Below, in pieces: positions 1-9,502 of a stretch of 64,000 nt of DNA. Source of the stretch: Nitrosococcus wardiae (GTDB lineage: Bacteria > Pseudomonadota > Gammaproteobacteria > Nitrosococcales > Nitrosococcaceae); assembly GCF_004421105.1 (NCBI RefSeq), contig NZ_CP038033.1:2499659-2563658 (forward strand). The letters are read 5' to 3'. Both the position numbers and the translations under genes were made by a program. Position 1 is the stretch's first letter; every line of letters starts with the position of its first letter. The notes beneath the pieces are model-generated. The model was not told where the DNA came from and ran no database searches. It was given only the letters and a program-made list of their open reading frames with translations.

Positions 1-342
1 GCGGAACCTCCCGCGCCGCCAGAGAAACCAGAACCCCCTGTGGAGGAAGAAGCCCCGGTGACTTCGCCCTCGGAAGGTCCCCGTCAAAAGATCGAAGAGG
101 CCGCACCTGCACCTCCTCCCACGCCGGCTGTCAAAGAAAAACCAGAGAAGGCTGAACCGGCGGCGCCAAAGACCGTAACGGTTCAACAGGGAGATACCCT
201 CTCTCGGATTGCAGAGCGCATCTACGGCGATCCCACCCAGTGGCGTCTTATCTATGAAGCCAATCGGAACCAGCTCGAGAGCCCTGATAGAATAAAGGTG
301 GGGATGACACTGAGCTTACCGCCCGTATCTCGTAAGGAATAA
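1..342 (+). CDS. C-terminal part of a LysM-domain protein (5' end outside window)
   Basis: The reading frame is open from base 1, so only the last 113 residues are visible. The visible N-terminal half is a Pro/Glu/Lys/Ala-rich linker. It is followed by one LysM domain of about 50 residues that opens with VTVQQGDTLSRIAERIYGD and ends near the stop. LysM domains bind the glycan of peptidoglycan, so this is probably a periplasmic or envelope protein anchored to the wall. The wall-binding inference comes from the family; the function of the missing N-terminus cannot be judged. No paired gene is visible upstream, and the next gene starts 85 bp downstream on the same strand. Confidence 0.8.
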   Translation, partial: AEPPAPPEKPEPPVEEEAPVTSPSEGPRQKIEEAAPAPPPTPAVKEKPEKAEPAAPKTVTVQQGDTLSRIAERIYGDPTQWRLIYEANRNQLESPDRIKVGMTLSLPPVSRKE

Positions 343-427
343 AGGAAGGTCTTTTTTCGATAAGGGCTGAGTGACTGCAGTAGAGGCGATATTATGACAG
401 ATTTCCAAGTGGCCCAGGTCGAAGATT

Positions 428-2404
428 ATGGACCTTACTCTTCCTTCTGCGAGGGCGGCTGAGGCGATGAACCTATCCGAACACAATAATGGAAACTGCA
501 CCAATGACCGGCCCATCCGCGATTACGCAATAATCGGTGATTGCCACGGCACTGCGCTCGTTACCCGTGACGGTTCGATCGACTGGTGCTGTTTGGGTCG
601 CTTTGATGCTGTGCCTGTGCTCTGGCGTCTGCTCGATGCGGCCCAAGGGGCCTTTTTCGCGATCCGTCCAGCGGGAGAGATGACTGCCAAACGGGCGTAT
701 CTTCCTGGCACGAATATTCTGCGCACGACCTTCACGGCCTCGGGTGGTCGCGTCGCCGTCACCGACTTCATGCCGGTTGGCCGTGCCCCCGAAGCGGGGG
801 CCGAGGATTACGTCACTCTTAAGGCGCCAGGTTGGCTGGTGCGCATCGTCGAGGGCCTTGAAGGCCACGTCGCCTTGCGCATTCAGTATCGCCAGGCGGA
901 GATACCCTTCGACGGCACGGCGTCCCTTGATGCCGCACGGCGCAAGAGTGGGGTTACGGAGTACCTTCTCTACACAGAGGACGGCTCACCCGAGGGGAAA
1001 GCAGTCATGGATACGACCGTTGAAATCAAGGCCGGCGAGCGACGGGCCTTCGTTATCGCCCCTGCTGCAATCGCCTCCCCGGTCAACCACACGGATCGGC
1101 TGCTTGCGGTCACCTGCGCTTTCTGGCAGGAGTGGTGCGGCCGCTGCCGCTATCGTGGCCCCTACGCGGAGAGGGTACAACGTAGCGCCTTACTTCTTAA
1201 ACTGCTGACCTTCGCACCGACGGGCGCGATTATCGCCGCCCCGACAACCTCGCTTCCCGAAGCGCTGGGCGGTACTCGGAACTGGGACTACCGTTTTAGC
1301 TGGCTGCGCGACTCCACCTTTATCCTGCACGCACTGGTGGCGCTCGGCTATAGCGGTGAAGCACGCCGCTTCTGCGAGTTTCTGTGCCAGTGCTGCGTGC
1401 GCTCGACGCTGCCCAATTTGCAGGTTTTGTATGGAATTGGCGGCGAAACCAAGCTTACTGAGCGCGAGCTCATCCACCTTAACGGCTATCGGGGCAGTCA
1501 GCCAGTCCGGATCGGTAACGCTGCCTACCGCCAGCGGCAGGCGGATATCTATGGCGAGCTTGCTAACTGGGCACTCCTCTATCATGCACTTGGCCAACCT
1601 ATCGATTCTACGCTTGAGGAGATAATCCGCGGCGCAGCCGATTACACCGCCACCCATTGGATGGATCCGGATCAGGGCATCTGGGAGATGCGGAGTGAGC
1701 TGCGCCACCACGTTCACAGCAAGATTATGTCTTGGGTGGCGCTTGACCGAGCTATCCGCCTGCTAGGTCCGAATCCCCACTGGGAGAGGGCACGCAACGC
1801 CGTGCTAACGACTATCCTTGAGCGTGGCATCGACCCGGAGGGCACTCACCTCATCCAGGCTTTCGACTACCGCGATATGGACGCTGCGTTCCTGCTCGTT
1901 CCCCTGCTGGATGTGCCCATCGACCGGGCTATCCTTGTGCGTACGGTCGCGGCCATCGAGCGGCGGTTGCGCGTGGGGGACTACGTTCACCGCTATTTGG
2001 CACCCGATGGGTTGCCGGGCACGGAGGGCGCCTTTCTCATCTGTAGTTTCTGGCTCGTCGACGCCCTCTTGGCCCTCGGTCGGGCGGAGGAGGCGCGTGC
2101 CCTGTTCGAGCGCCTGCTGGCCAAGGCTAATGACGTTGGGTTATACGCAGAAGAGATTGACCCCGCAGACGAGGCGTTCCTTGGGAATTTCCCGCAAGGT
2201 TTCACTCACCTTGCCCTGATTAACAGCGCTATCCATCTGCAGCTGTATGCTCAGGGCGGTGAGGCGGCGCTGGGCGGGACCCACGCCGACCGCGTGCGGC
2301 GGGCGATTGGCGATAAGGATCATATACATGCCCTGCGGCGGGACCTTAAAGCAGAGGCTCACGGGGTCGACACGCGCCAATCGGTCTTGGATATGGATAT
2401 TTGA
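428..2404 (+). CDS. Glycoside hydrolase family 15 protein (glucoamylase/trehalase-like)
   Basis: A 658-residue protein, the normal length for bacterial GH15 enzymes. The N-terminal beta-sandwich region (IRDYAIIGDCHGTALV and the following Asp-rich part) is followed by an (alpha/alpha)6 barrel. The barrel carries the family hallmark GTRNWDYRFSWLRDS near residue 280 and the C-terminal signature EEIDPADEAFLGNFPQ, which holds the expected catalytic Glu. No signal peptide is seen, so a cytoplasmic enzyme acting on alpha-glucans or trehalose is likely; the exact substrate cannot be told. It fits with the alpha-glucan phosphorylase at 13665. The start is uncertain: the ATG at 467 is an alternative that removes 13 residues, and neither start has a good ribosome site. 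Confidence 0.88.
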   Translation: MDLTLPSARAAEAMNLSEHNNGNCTNDRPIRDYAIIGDCHGTALVTRDGSIDWCCLGRFDAVPVLWRLLDAAQGAFFAIRPAGEMTAKRAYLPGTNILRTTFTASGGRVAVTDFMPVGRAPEAGAEDYVTLKAPGWLVRIVEGLEGHVALRIQYRQAEIPFDGTASLDAARRKSGVTEYLLYTEDGSPEGKAVMDTTVEIKAGERRAFVIAPAAIASPVNHTDRLLAVTCAFWQEWCGRCRYRGPYAERVQRSALLLKLLTFAPTGAIIAAPTTSLPEALGGTRNWDYRFSWLRDSTFILHALVALGYSGEARRFCEFLCQCCVRSTLPNLQVLYGIGGETKLTERELIHLNGYRGSQPVRIGNAAYRQRQADIYGELANWALLYHALGQPIDSTLEEIIRGAADYTATHWMDPDQGIWEMRSELRHHVHSKIMSWVALDRAIRLLGPNPHWERARNAVLTTILERGIDPEGTHLIQAFDYRDMDAAFLLVPLLDVPIDRAILVRTVAAIERRLRVGDYVHRYLAPDGLPGTEGAFLICSFWLVDALLALGRAEEARALFERLLAKANDVGLYAEEIDPADEAFLGNFPQGFTHLALINSAIHLQLYAQGGEAALGGTHADRVRRAIGDKDHIHALRRDLKAEAHGVDTRQSVLDMDI

Positions 2405-2477
2405 ACTCAAGAGGTGCATCCCTTTAGCACGCCTATGGATAGGGTAATTTAGGCACTCTCCTCAAGGAAATGAACGG

Positions 2478-3017
2478 TCAATGTGCGCTAGGCGCTTTTT
2501 TGTGAGCGCCATGTTCTATCGAAGCCGCCATTTTCTGATAGTCAGCAGGGGTTATCTCGGGCAGCTCCTGAACAAAGGCGACCAAGGCCCAGAGCTTCTC
2601 CTCTGAGAAGGAAACGCCCCAGGCGGGCATCCCTGTCATCCGGATCCCATGTTTAATAATCCAAAATAATTCCTCAGCGGACCAGTGAGAAGCGGCTTCA
2701 TCCAGCTCAGGCGGCTCAGGGGTGAGACCCTTGCCAACTTTTCCTGGAGGCACGCCGGGCGCTCCATGACATGTTTCACAATGGGCCTGGTAGTGACGAA
2801 ACCCGTCGGCTAGCTGTACAGCCTCCCCAAGTGGAGGGGCTTTGATAGCTTGCGCATGATAGCGCACGGATTGTGTCATGGTAGTGCTGAGAAGCCAACG
2901 GCCAGGAGGCGTATGCGGCTCGGTGGCGGCTACATTGAAATAACCTGAAAAAACTACCACAGAAAAAAAGAGAGCTGTAAAGATGGCTAACGCTCCAACA
3001 ACTGCAAGTATTCTCAT
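2478..3017 (-). CDS. Membrane-anchored monoheme cytochrome c
   Basis: A 179-residue protein. The frame stays open upstream to 3137, but the start at 3017 is preferred because it is preceded by a GGGAAGG-like ribosome site and gives a clean N-terminal membrane anchor (MRILAVVGALAIFTALFFSV). The rest is a class I cytochrome c domain with one heme site CETCH and a likely axial Met in GMPAWG. It should sit on the periplasmic face of the inner membrane and carry electrons; donor and acceptor are not indicated by neighbours. Its upstream region ends 112 bp away at an inserted IS element, so regulatory sequence beyond that point may have been displaced. Confidence 0.85.
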   Translation of the reverse strand: MRILAVVGALAIFTALFFSVVVFSGYFNVAATEPHTPPGRWLLSTTMTQSVRYHAQAIKAPPLGEAVQLADGFRHYQAHCETCHGAPGVPPGKVGKGLTPEPPELDEAASHWSAEELFWIIKHGIRMTGMPAWGVSFSEEKLWALVAFVQELPEITPADYQKMAASIEHGAHKKAPSAH

Positions 3018-3134
3018 CAATACCTTCCCTTCCCTTTTCGCTGACCCCACATTGCACTCACACGCTGCATCGTGCATCGTAGCAGGACTTTTTAACTGCT
3101 GGAGGCCCAGCCGCTTCAAAGCACATTTCAATTT

Positions 3135-4437
3135 CAATAGTTCGGACAGTTTTTATACCTTGTTGCTGTAGGCAGGGGCCTGCTGGTATCGGAAAATGGT
3201 GTCTACGACAACGCCATTTTTTGACGATAACCAAAGGCCCCTACATTGATAATAGAAACCCTTTTAGCTCAAATGTCCAGTCTCTCCACGGCGCAACGTA
3301 AGTTGATGAAGGTGTTATTAACGACGTGGATGTGTCTGCGTGGCAAAGCCACCTTTCGTAATTTAAGCCGTTATAGCCAACTCAATGAGAAGACGTACGC
3401 CCGGTGGTTCCGGCGACCGTTTGATTTTGTCGAGTTCAATCGTCTGTGTTTAGCCGATCTTTTGGCGCAGCGTACCCGGCTTATTGCCGTGATGGATTGC
3501 AGCTTTAGTGAAAAAAGTGGTCGGCACACCTATGGTTTGGATAAGTTCTACAACAGCACGCACGATAGGGCCCAGAAGGGTCTGGAAATCTCTACGCTGG
3601 CCTTCGTGGATGTGGAATATGCTACCGCCTACAGCTTCTCCACCCGCCAGACGCCTCCCCCTGAGCATCCGGATGAAACACGAGTGGATGGGTACTTGCA
3701 GCATCTCAGAGAAGACCGGCACGCGTTATCGATTACCTGGTCACCGACGGCTATTACAGCAAAAAGAAGTTTACTGATGGGGTCGTGGACATCGGTCTTC
3801 ATCAGATCGGCAAGCTTCGCCACGACGCCAACCTACGCTATCTCTACCAGGGTCCACAAAAACCCCGGGGCCGTCGCAGGCAGTACGACGGCAAGGTGCA
3901 ATTTGACGACTTGAGCCGCCTTAAGTGGGTCCGGGAAATGGAGGGGGTCTATATTTACACCACAGTCGTCCACAGTGTCGGGCTCAAACGCACGATCCGC
4001 ATCACCTATTTGCTCAAGCCAGATGGGCACAGGTTGCAGACCGCTCTGCTATTTTCGACCGATACCGAACTCTCTGCGGAGCAGATGTATCGGTACTACA
4101 AAGCCCGTTTTCAAATCGAATTTCTATTTCGTGACGCTAAGCAATTTACCGGCTTGTCCGACTGCCAGGCGCGAAGCAAAGAAGCCCTTCATTTTCACTT
4201 CAATGCCGCCATGACCGTGTTGAATCTGCTTAAACTTGAAGACCGTCAGCAAGCTTCAAACTCACAGGGGCACGTCATTTCTATCATGAGCTGGAAAATC
4301 CGTAAATTCAACGCGCATCTGCTCCAACGATTTTCTGAAAAGTTAGGTTTAGACTTCAGTTTGATAAAATCCCATCCCGCCTATGAAACCCTGCAAAACT
4401 ATGGGGCTACGGCAGCTTAAAACTGTCTGGAGTATTG
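3135..4437 (+). mobile_element. IS4-like insertion sequence, copy A (1303 bp)
   Basis: Boundaries were found by comparison with the second copy at 40095-41397. Left end CAATAGTTCGGACAGTTT and right end (reversed) CAATACTCCAGACAGTTT form an 18-bp terminal inverted repeat with 15 matches. The 5-bp sequence AATTT occurs directly before the left end (3130-3134) and directly after the right end (4438-4442), so it is a clean target duplication. The element lies between the cytochrome c gene and the TolC/multicopper-oxidase genes and ends 65 bp before the latter. It carries one transposase gene split over two frames. Copies A and B differ at only three bases. Confidence 0.93.
3246..4420 (+). pseudogene. 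IS4-family transposase, frameshifted (copy A)
   Basis: The 5' frame (3246-3914) and 3' frame (3785-4420) together give one DDE transposase. The first frame has the N-terminal helices and first catalytic Asp (VMDCSFSEKSG). The second Asp (YLVTDGYYSKKKF) and the IS4 YREK signature (YKARFQIEFLFRDAK) lie only in the other frame. The break is between 3710 and 3728, near GACCGGCACGCG, where one extra C would give the continuous protein DRHRVIDYLVTDG. The break lies upstream of the A-rich run at 3761, so classic A-run slippage does not explain it. The identical break in copy B shows it predates the duplication. An unrecognised programmed shift cannot be excluded. Confidence 0.8.
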
Positions 4438-4502
4438 AATTTGCTATCCTTAAATAAATAGAAGAAGTGTTTTGGCACGTCAAAAAATAATGCTTTTTCC
4501 TT

Positions 4503-5975
4503 ATGTGTTTAGTAAAAGCAAGTACTTCCCCTATAGCGTGTAACCGCTCGCGGATGGGCAGAATAGGTCTTATCTGCCTGCTGATATCCGCGCACCTCGG
4601 TTGCGCGAGCTATGACCGTGACACCATGGGTGGAAAAACCTGGCAAGGAGCGCCCGCGCCTTCCGCGGCTGAAGATAGGGTCATCGCCACTTCATTACTG
4701 CCGGAGCAGGCCGCAGGAAGGGAAACCCGCCCCGATTCTTCCCCGAGAGGACACTTGGAGGCCCTCTCCTTAAGGGAGCTGGAAATGCTTGCACGGCAGC
4801 ACAATCCCACCTTGGTTCAAGCTGAGGCCCAGGTCAAATCCGAGCACGCCAAGGCGTTGCAGGCCGGGCTGTATCCCAATCCCATTATGGGCTATGTCGG
4901 TGAGCAAATCGGCGTGAAAGGTACAGTGGGCGAGTTTCAAGGGGGCTTTATCCGCCAGGAAATCGTGACGGCGGGAAAGCTGCGTCTCAGCCGCGAAAAA
5001 TTTCAAGCCCGCGCCTCCGCCGCGGAGTTTCTCGCTGTAGCCCAAATGTATCGGGTGATGAATGCCGTGCGGATGCAATTTTACCGGACCCTGGGGGCTG
5101 TTCGCAGACTTGAGATTCAAAAAGAGTTGCTCAAGACGGCGGAGGATACTCGGGTGACGGTCCAGGAAATGTTCAATGTGGGGCAGGCCAATCAGGCCGA
5201 CCTTCATCAGGTGCGCGTGCTGCACCAAGAGCAAGTGCTGGAGGTGCAGCAGGCGGAGAATGATTTGCACATGGAGCAGGAAACCCTCAGAGCGACCATT
5301 GGCCTGCCCCAGCCCCTTGGGAAGGTGACTGGGGAACTTGAAGGCCCCTTGAGCCTCTTCATCTGGGAAGAGGTGCTTGAGCAGTTGCTGACAGAGAGCC
5401 CGGAGCTGGCGGCAGCGCATGCGAATCTGAAAGCCGATGAAATTATGGTGCAGCGTGAAAAGGTGGAACCCATTCCCAACCTGTTTCTCGAGGGGTCTGC
5501 TGGTCGAAACTTTGATGCCAGAGAGACTGTCTATGGGGTCAGGGCCTTTATTGAAGTGCCCCTTTTTGATTGGAATCAAGGCACCCTCCGGCAGGCTCAA
5601 GCGGACTTACGCCGCCAGCGCAATGAGGTTCGCCGTACAGAACTGAGGTTACGGCAATCCCTGTCGGATTGGTTCCGGCGGTTTCGAACGGCGATGCAAA
5701 ATGTAAAAGAATACCAAGCCGTGATCTTGCCGCAATCAAAGCAGCGCTATATCGCCCGCCTCAAGAGCTATCAAGCGGATCGGGAAGCCTGGCCTGACGT
5801 ACTGGAGGCACAGCGCGACTTTTTCCGCCGCCGCTTGAACTACATTAACCGATTGGTGGCTTGGCGGGAGGCCCAGGTCGCTATTGAAGGTTTTCTTTTG
5901 GTCGGTGGTGGGTTGGAACCGCCAGTCAATGTGGTGCCACCAGGCCATATCGATGCTGTACCCAAACCGCGATAA
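4503..5975 (+). CDS. TolC/CusC-family outer-membrane efflux lipoprotein
   Basis: A 490-residue outer-membrane factor. The N-terminus has a hydrophobic segment ending in a lipobox (ISAHLGCASYD), so the mature protein should be lipid-anchored. The remainder shows the duplicated long helical hairpins of the outer membrane efflux family, with motifs such as LYPNPIMGYVGEQIG and VPLFDWNQGTLRQAQAD. Such proteins form the exit channel of metal or drug export systems. The next gene is a multicopper oxidase 53 bp downstream on the same strand, which points to copper. No RND pump or adaptor is adjacent, so a partner must be elsewhere. The start is uncertain: ATG at 4554 would still leave a complete lipoprotein signal. 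Confidence 0.85.
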   Translation: MCLVKASTSPIACNRSRMGRIGLICLLISAHLGCASYDRDTMGGKTWQGAPAPSAAEDRVIATSLLPEQAAGRETRPDSSPRGHLEALSLRELEMLARQHNPTLVQAEAQVKSEHAKALQAGLYPNPIMGYVGEQIGVKGTVGEFQGGFIRQEIVTAGKLRLSREKFQARASAAEFLAVAQMYRVMNAVRMQFYRTLGAVRRLEIQKELLKTAEDTRVTVQEMFNVGQANQADLHQVRVLHQEQVLEVQQAENDLHMEQETLRATIGLPQPLGKVTGELEGPLSLFIWEEVLEQLLTESPELAAAHANLKADEIMVQREKVEPIPNLFLEGSAGRNFDARETVYGVRAFIEVPLFDWNQGTLRQAQADLRRQRNEVRRTELRLRQSLSDWFRRFRTAMQNVKEYQAVILPQSKQRYIARLKSYQADREAWPDVLEAQRDFFRRRLNYINRLVAWREAQVAIEGFLLVGGGLEPPVNVVPPGHIDAVPKPR

Positions 5976-6028
5976 GCGCGAGCAGCGTGCTTGGGCGAAT
6001 CAACCACTGCGCCCAGGAGGCGTCATCC

Positions 6029-7474
6029 ATGAAGAAAAAGTTAAGCCGCAGGCAATTCTTGGCTACCAGCGCGGCTGCGGTTGCAGCGGGGGCGTTGGGA
6101 GGAAAGGAGGCGCGGGGGCAAGAAGCAGCCGCTGCACCTGCACCCCATGCTTCTAATGCTTCAGAGCCTACCCCATCTTCCTTTTCACGCTATTCTCGCT
6201 ACCATCCGAGTTTTGGCGGCCCGCCCGAATCAGATCACTTTTTGGGCAAATTGGTGCCAGGATTACGGAAATCCGGTCTCCCGCCTGTGCCTTTCGAAGC
6301 GCCTGATCTGGAAAAACTTTCCTGGCGAATGGTGAATGGCGTCAAAGAGTTTGAGCTCCGGTGCACACCGGTGAAGCGGGAGTTTCTACCAGGGCGTTTC
6401 ATGAATGTCTGGGGCTATAATGGTAGCCTACCAGGGCCCACCATTGAAGCCTACCAGGGTGATCGGGTCCGCTTTGTGGTGCACAATGAGTTGCCTGAAC
6501 CCACCACGGTGCATTGGCACGGGTTGGAATTGCCAGTGCAGTTCGATGGGGTGCCTGGCCTCACCCAGAATTTGATTCCGCCGGGAGAAACCTATGTCTA
6601 TGAGTACGATCTGCATCAGGCGGGAACATTCTTTTATCATTCCCATATCGCCATGCAGGAAGCCTTTGGGATGGCGGGCTTTTTTATCATTCACCCGCGG
6701 ATAGCTTACGATCCCCCGGTAGACCGGGATTTTGGTCTGATCTTCCAGAACTTCTTTATCTCCCCAAATACCGCTACGCCTGATTCCATGGCCATGAATT
6801 GGAATTGGCATACCATTAATGGGCGCAGTGGCCCCTACACCACACCGCTAGTATGCAAGCACGGCGAGCGGGTGCGGATACGGCTGATGGATTTTAGTCC
6901 CATGCAACATCATCCCATTCATCTCCATGGCCATACTTTTTGGCTAACGGGTACTGAGGCGGGGCGTATCCCTCCCAGTGCCTGGATCCCCAGGAATACC
7001 ACCTTGACGGCCGTGGCCGTGGCCCAGGATTTTGAATTTATCGCCTTCAATCCCGGCGATTGGATCTTTCACTGCCACATGACACACCATATGATGAATC
7101 ATATGACTAAGCAAGTCGGGCCACGTATTCGGCAGGATGTCGATGTATCTCGTTACCTGGCCGCATTACCTAACCGGCCGCCGGTGGAGGGCTCGTTTGA
7201 GACTGCCCCTTTTGAGGTACCCGGTTACCCGCAAAAAATGCAGGGAATGGAGATGAGCGCTAAGGTGATGCATAAAATCACGGGCCGGCGTGAAACTCGC
7301 GGCATGCGCAAGCAATGGCATGAGGGCGTAAAAGGGTTAATGACGGTGCTACGGGTGCTTCCCGAGGATCTCTATGATCGGGTGATGCATAGCGAGGAGG
7401 CCATCCAGCCTGGCGAAATTTTTGAAGCCATCGCCCGGCGTAAACACCACAAAGCTACCCGCTCTGCAGGCTAG
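6029..7474 (+). CDS. Tat-exported multicopper oxidase
   Basis: A 481-residue protein. The ATG at 6029 is chosen over the upstream ATG at 5987 because it follows AGGAGG and gives a twin-arginine signal peptide (KKKLSRRQFLATSAAAVAAG). Copper motifs are visible in order: HWHG (His162, His164), FYHSH, the C-terminal HPIHLHGH (His295, 298, 300, 302), and HCHMTHHMMNHM (His348, Cys349, His350), which completes the type 1 and trinuclear sites. It should fold in the cytoplasm and act in the periplasm, probably oxidising Cu(I) or organic substrates. The C-terminal 100 residues after the last copper motif are charged and not assigned. It is probably co-transcribed with the TolC-family gene upstream. Confidence 0.92.
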   Translation: MKKKLSRRQFLATSAAAVAAGALGGKEARGQEAAAAPAPHASNASEPTPSSFSRYSRYHPSFGGPPESDHFLGKLVPGLRKSGLPPVPFEAPDLEKLSWRMVNGVKEFELRCTPVKREFLPGRFMNVWGYNGSLPGPTIEAYQGDRVRFVVHNELPEPTTVHWHGLELPVQFDGVPGLTQNLIPPGETYVYEYDLHQAGTFFYHSHIAMQEAFGMAGFFIIHPRIAYDPPVDRDFGLIFQNFFISPNTATPDSMAMNWNWHTINGRSGPYTTPLVCKHGERVRIRLMDFSPMQHHPIHLHGHTFWLTGTEAGRIPPSAWIPRNTTLTAVAVAQDFEFIAFNPGDWIFHCHMTHHMMNHMTKQVGPRIRQDVDVSRYLAALPNRPPVEGSFETAPFEVPGYPQKMQGMEMSAKVMHKITGRRETRGMRKQWHEGVKGLMTVLRVLPEDLYDRVMHSEEAIQPGEIFEAIARRKHHKATRSAG

Positions 7475-7480
7475 AAAGTA

Positions 7481-7564
7481 AGAAGCTTATTGAAATCGTT
7501 AATTGAGTGGCGATTTAGGGTAGTAGGCGCTTTTTAGCACTGAGTGCCTACATAGAAGCTTATT
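7481..7564. repeat. 11-bp direct repeats around a hairpin
   Basis: AGAAGCTTATT occurs at 7481-7491 and again at 7554-7564. Between them, GTAGGCGCT (7523-7531) can pair with AGTGCCTAC (7543-7551), a nine-pair stem with one G-U. There is no T-run after the stem, so it is not a normal intrinsic terminator. It could be a processing site between the oxidase and the SHOCT gene or a remnant of a small mobile element. Confidence 0.45.
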
Positions 7565-7624
7565 CATGGATCATGTTATTTATTGCTATCGCTATTATAG
7601 CCATAGCTGAAGGGGAGACAGATC

Positions 7625-7864
7625 ATGATGGGAGAGATGGACCATTTTGGTTGGGGGATGGGGCTCGGCTGGTTATTCATGCTGTTGTTTTGGATTTTGA
7701 TCATTCTCGGGATAATCGCTTTAGCAAAGTGGCTGGTGAAGGCTTCTTCAAACCGGGATCGGCGCGCTGAAAAGACCGCTTTGGAGATTTTGAAAGAGCG
7801 CTATGCGCAAGGCGAGATTGACCGGGAGGAATTCGAGCAGAAAAAGCGCGACCTCCAAGGCTAA
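7625..7864 (+). CDS. Small SHOCT-domain membrane protein
   Basis: A 79-residue protein with one N-terminal membrane segment ([20 protein letters not shown]) and a C-terminal SHOCT domain ([20 protein letters not shown]). SHOCT is a short helical domain found at the end of many small membrane proteins; its molecular role is not established. It commonly lies near metal-efflux genes, as here behind the multicopper oxidase. A GGGGAG ribosome site precedes the start at 7625. The second codon is also ATG, so the true start could be 7628. Confidence 0.8.
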   Translation: MMGEMDHFGWGMGLGWLFMLLFWILIILGIIALAKWLVKASSNRDRRAEKTALEILKERYAQGEIDREEFEQKKRDLQG

Positions 7865-7968
7865 ATGCCGGCAGATGGAGGCTGGCTGGAAGATCCACGA
7901 TTTTCCCATGAAATTACGCAAAGATAAAGAATAGGCGCAAGGATGCACTACATAATATCTTATTCATA

Positions 7969-8163
7969 GGTACTTACACTACCCAAGCCTGTTCGTGCTG
8001 TGGCTATCTCAGCAACAGTGGTCCGAAAGGTAGGGCAGGACTTGGAATAAGAGAATGGTCATGCTCTGAGTGTGGAGCGCATCACAACCGAGACGTGAAC
8101 GCAGCCATGAACATTCTCGCGCTGGGGCATCAGCGTCTCGCGGGAGGAATCCCCTTCCTTTAG
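7969..8163 (+). pseudogene. tnpB: C-terminal remnant of an IS200/IS605-family TnpB
   Basis: A frame open from about 7969 to the TAG at 8161 encodes 64 residues matching the end of TnpB. It has the four-Cys zinc ribbon (ACSCCG then WSCSECG), the last RuvC motif HHNRDVNAAMNIL and a short tail. There is no start codon or upstream part. The sequence just after the stop (GGGAGGGGAGGATGTCAA) looks like the usual right end of such elements, which in intact members also encodes the 3' part of the guide RNA. This is a decayed transposon, not a working nuclease. Confidence 0.8.
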
Positions 8164-8270
8164 GGAGGGGAGGATGTCAAGGCAGCCCATGCCTCAGCAC
8201 GCAGTACGAGTTTATACCGGTTTGATGAACGGTGGTAATACCTCTAGTGAGGAAGGTGGGTGAAGTACGG

Positions 8271-9416
8271 TCAGGGTAAGGTAAAGTGGAATGTGCTGCC
8301 TTCCCTGGGGTTGGAGGTTATCCATAATTGGCCTCCGTGGGCTTCAATGATGGATTTGCTGATTGACAGTCCTAGCCCCATACTATCGGGCTTGGTAGTG
8401 ACGAAGGGTTGAAACAGTTGTTCCATAATTTCCGTAGCAAGCCCTGGGCCACTGTCGCGCACCGTGACTTCGATGGCACCGTTTGCTGGCTGAGCGGTTC
8501 CAATGATCAACCTCCGCTGATGGACTTCAATATCACTCATAGCCTCAAGACTATTTTGTATCAAGTTAACTAAGACTTGTTGGAGTTGGAGGGGGTCAGC
8601 CTCAACTGGAGGTAGCGAATCAGCCAAATCAAGCCTTAGGTTAACTTTTCGCTCCTGTATCTTGGCTTCTATAAGGGTTGTTATTTCACTAATAAGTGCA
8701 TTGAGGTTCACGGGTATCCATTGCCGCGTTGTTTTATCCGTGAGATCCTTGAAGCGGTGGGTAATTTTGCCGGCTCGTTGCCCTTGTTCAACTATTTGTT
8801 CCATGATTTTGATGAGTTTGTGGGTACCTATTTTTCCCGAGCGCAGCAGATTAAGGCAGGCTTGGCTATAGGTGACGATGGCGGCCAAGGGTTGATTGAG
8901 TTCATGGGCCAGTCCTGCGGCCATTCCTCCCGCCAGGCTAAGCCGTTCCATATGCGCTAGTTTCGCTTGCATCTGGCGCTGTTCTTCTTCAGCTTGCTTC
9001 CGAGCGGTGATATCCACGAGAACGTTCACTGCTCCGAGGAGTGTTCCGGAATCGTCGTAAAGGGGGTTGGCGTGGGCCTCGGCGGTGAGACGGTGGCCGT
9101 CTGGGCGCTCGATGATAATTTCGCGTCCGTTATATTCCGTCTCTGTATAGAGTGCCAATGCCATCCAGCACTGATCGTGGCGAATCGGCGAACCATCATG
9201 GGAAAACAGCTTAAAGGAGCCGCAGAATCGGTCTTCGGCATCGTTTAACTTCGGTACTCGCCCCCAAAGTTCAACGGCTCGCTGGTTAAAGTAAGTGATC
9301 AGGCCATTGGAGTCGCACATGTAGGCGCCTGCTGGGAGTTTATCCAGCAGGCGCTGGAACTCTGCCGTTCCAAGTTGTTGAAGTTGCTCTCCTATCCCGG
9401 GTGGTGAATGCAACAT
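8271..9416 (-). CDS. PAS-domain sensor histidine kinase (orphan)
   Basis: A 381-residue protein. Residues 15-140 form a PAS domain with its C-terminal PAC motif (LLGAVNVLVDITARKQAEE). A dimerisation/phosphoacceptor segment follows with His171 in LAHELNQPLAAI. The ATPase domain has the N box (LVNLIQNSLEAM), G1 (VRDSGPGLA) and G2 (MGLGLSISKSIIEAHGG). No membrane segment is seen, so it is probably a soluble kinase sensing a cytoplasmic signal. No response regulator lies next to it. The type resembles NtrB/FixL-like kinases. Neighbours suggest metal or redox sensing, but this is weak inference. Confidence 0.9.
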   Translation of the reverse strand: MLHSPPGIGEQLQQLGTAEFQRLLDKLPAGAYMCDSNGLITYFNQRAVELWGRVPKLNDAEDRFCGSFKLFSHDGSPIRHDQCWMALALYTETEYNGREIIIERPDGHRLTAEAHANPLYDDSGTLLGAVNVLVDITARKQAEEEQRQMQAKLAHMERLSLAGGMAAGLAHELNQPLAAIVTYSQACLNLLRSGKIGTHKLIKIMEQIVEQGQRAGKITHRFKDLTDKTTRQWIPVNLNALISEITTLIEAKIQERKVNLRLDLADSLPPVEADPLQLQQVLVNLIQNSLEAMSDIEVHQRRLIIGTAQPANGAIEVTVRDSGPGLATEIMEQLFQPFVTTKPDSMGLGLSISKSIIEAHGGQLWITSNPREGSTFHFTLP

Positions 9417-9502
9417 CCGTGACGTTCTTTACTGCAATCCATTGAGCGTTGATATCATGGTGGATTAATTATTATACCGTGAGTGCAAGCCAGTTTTAGA
9501 TT

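Noticed and set aside
3761..3769. A-rich run in the IS4-like transposase as a slippery site
   Set aside because: The conserved second-Asp motif upstream of the run is already in the second frame, so the shift must occur before this point.
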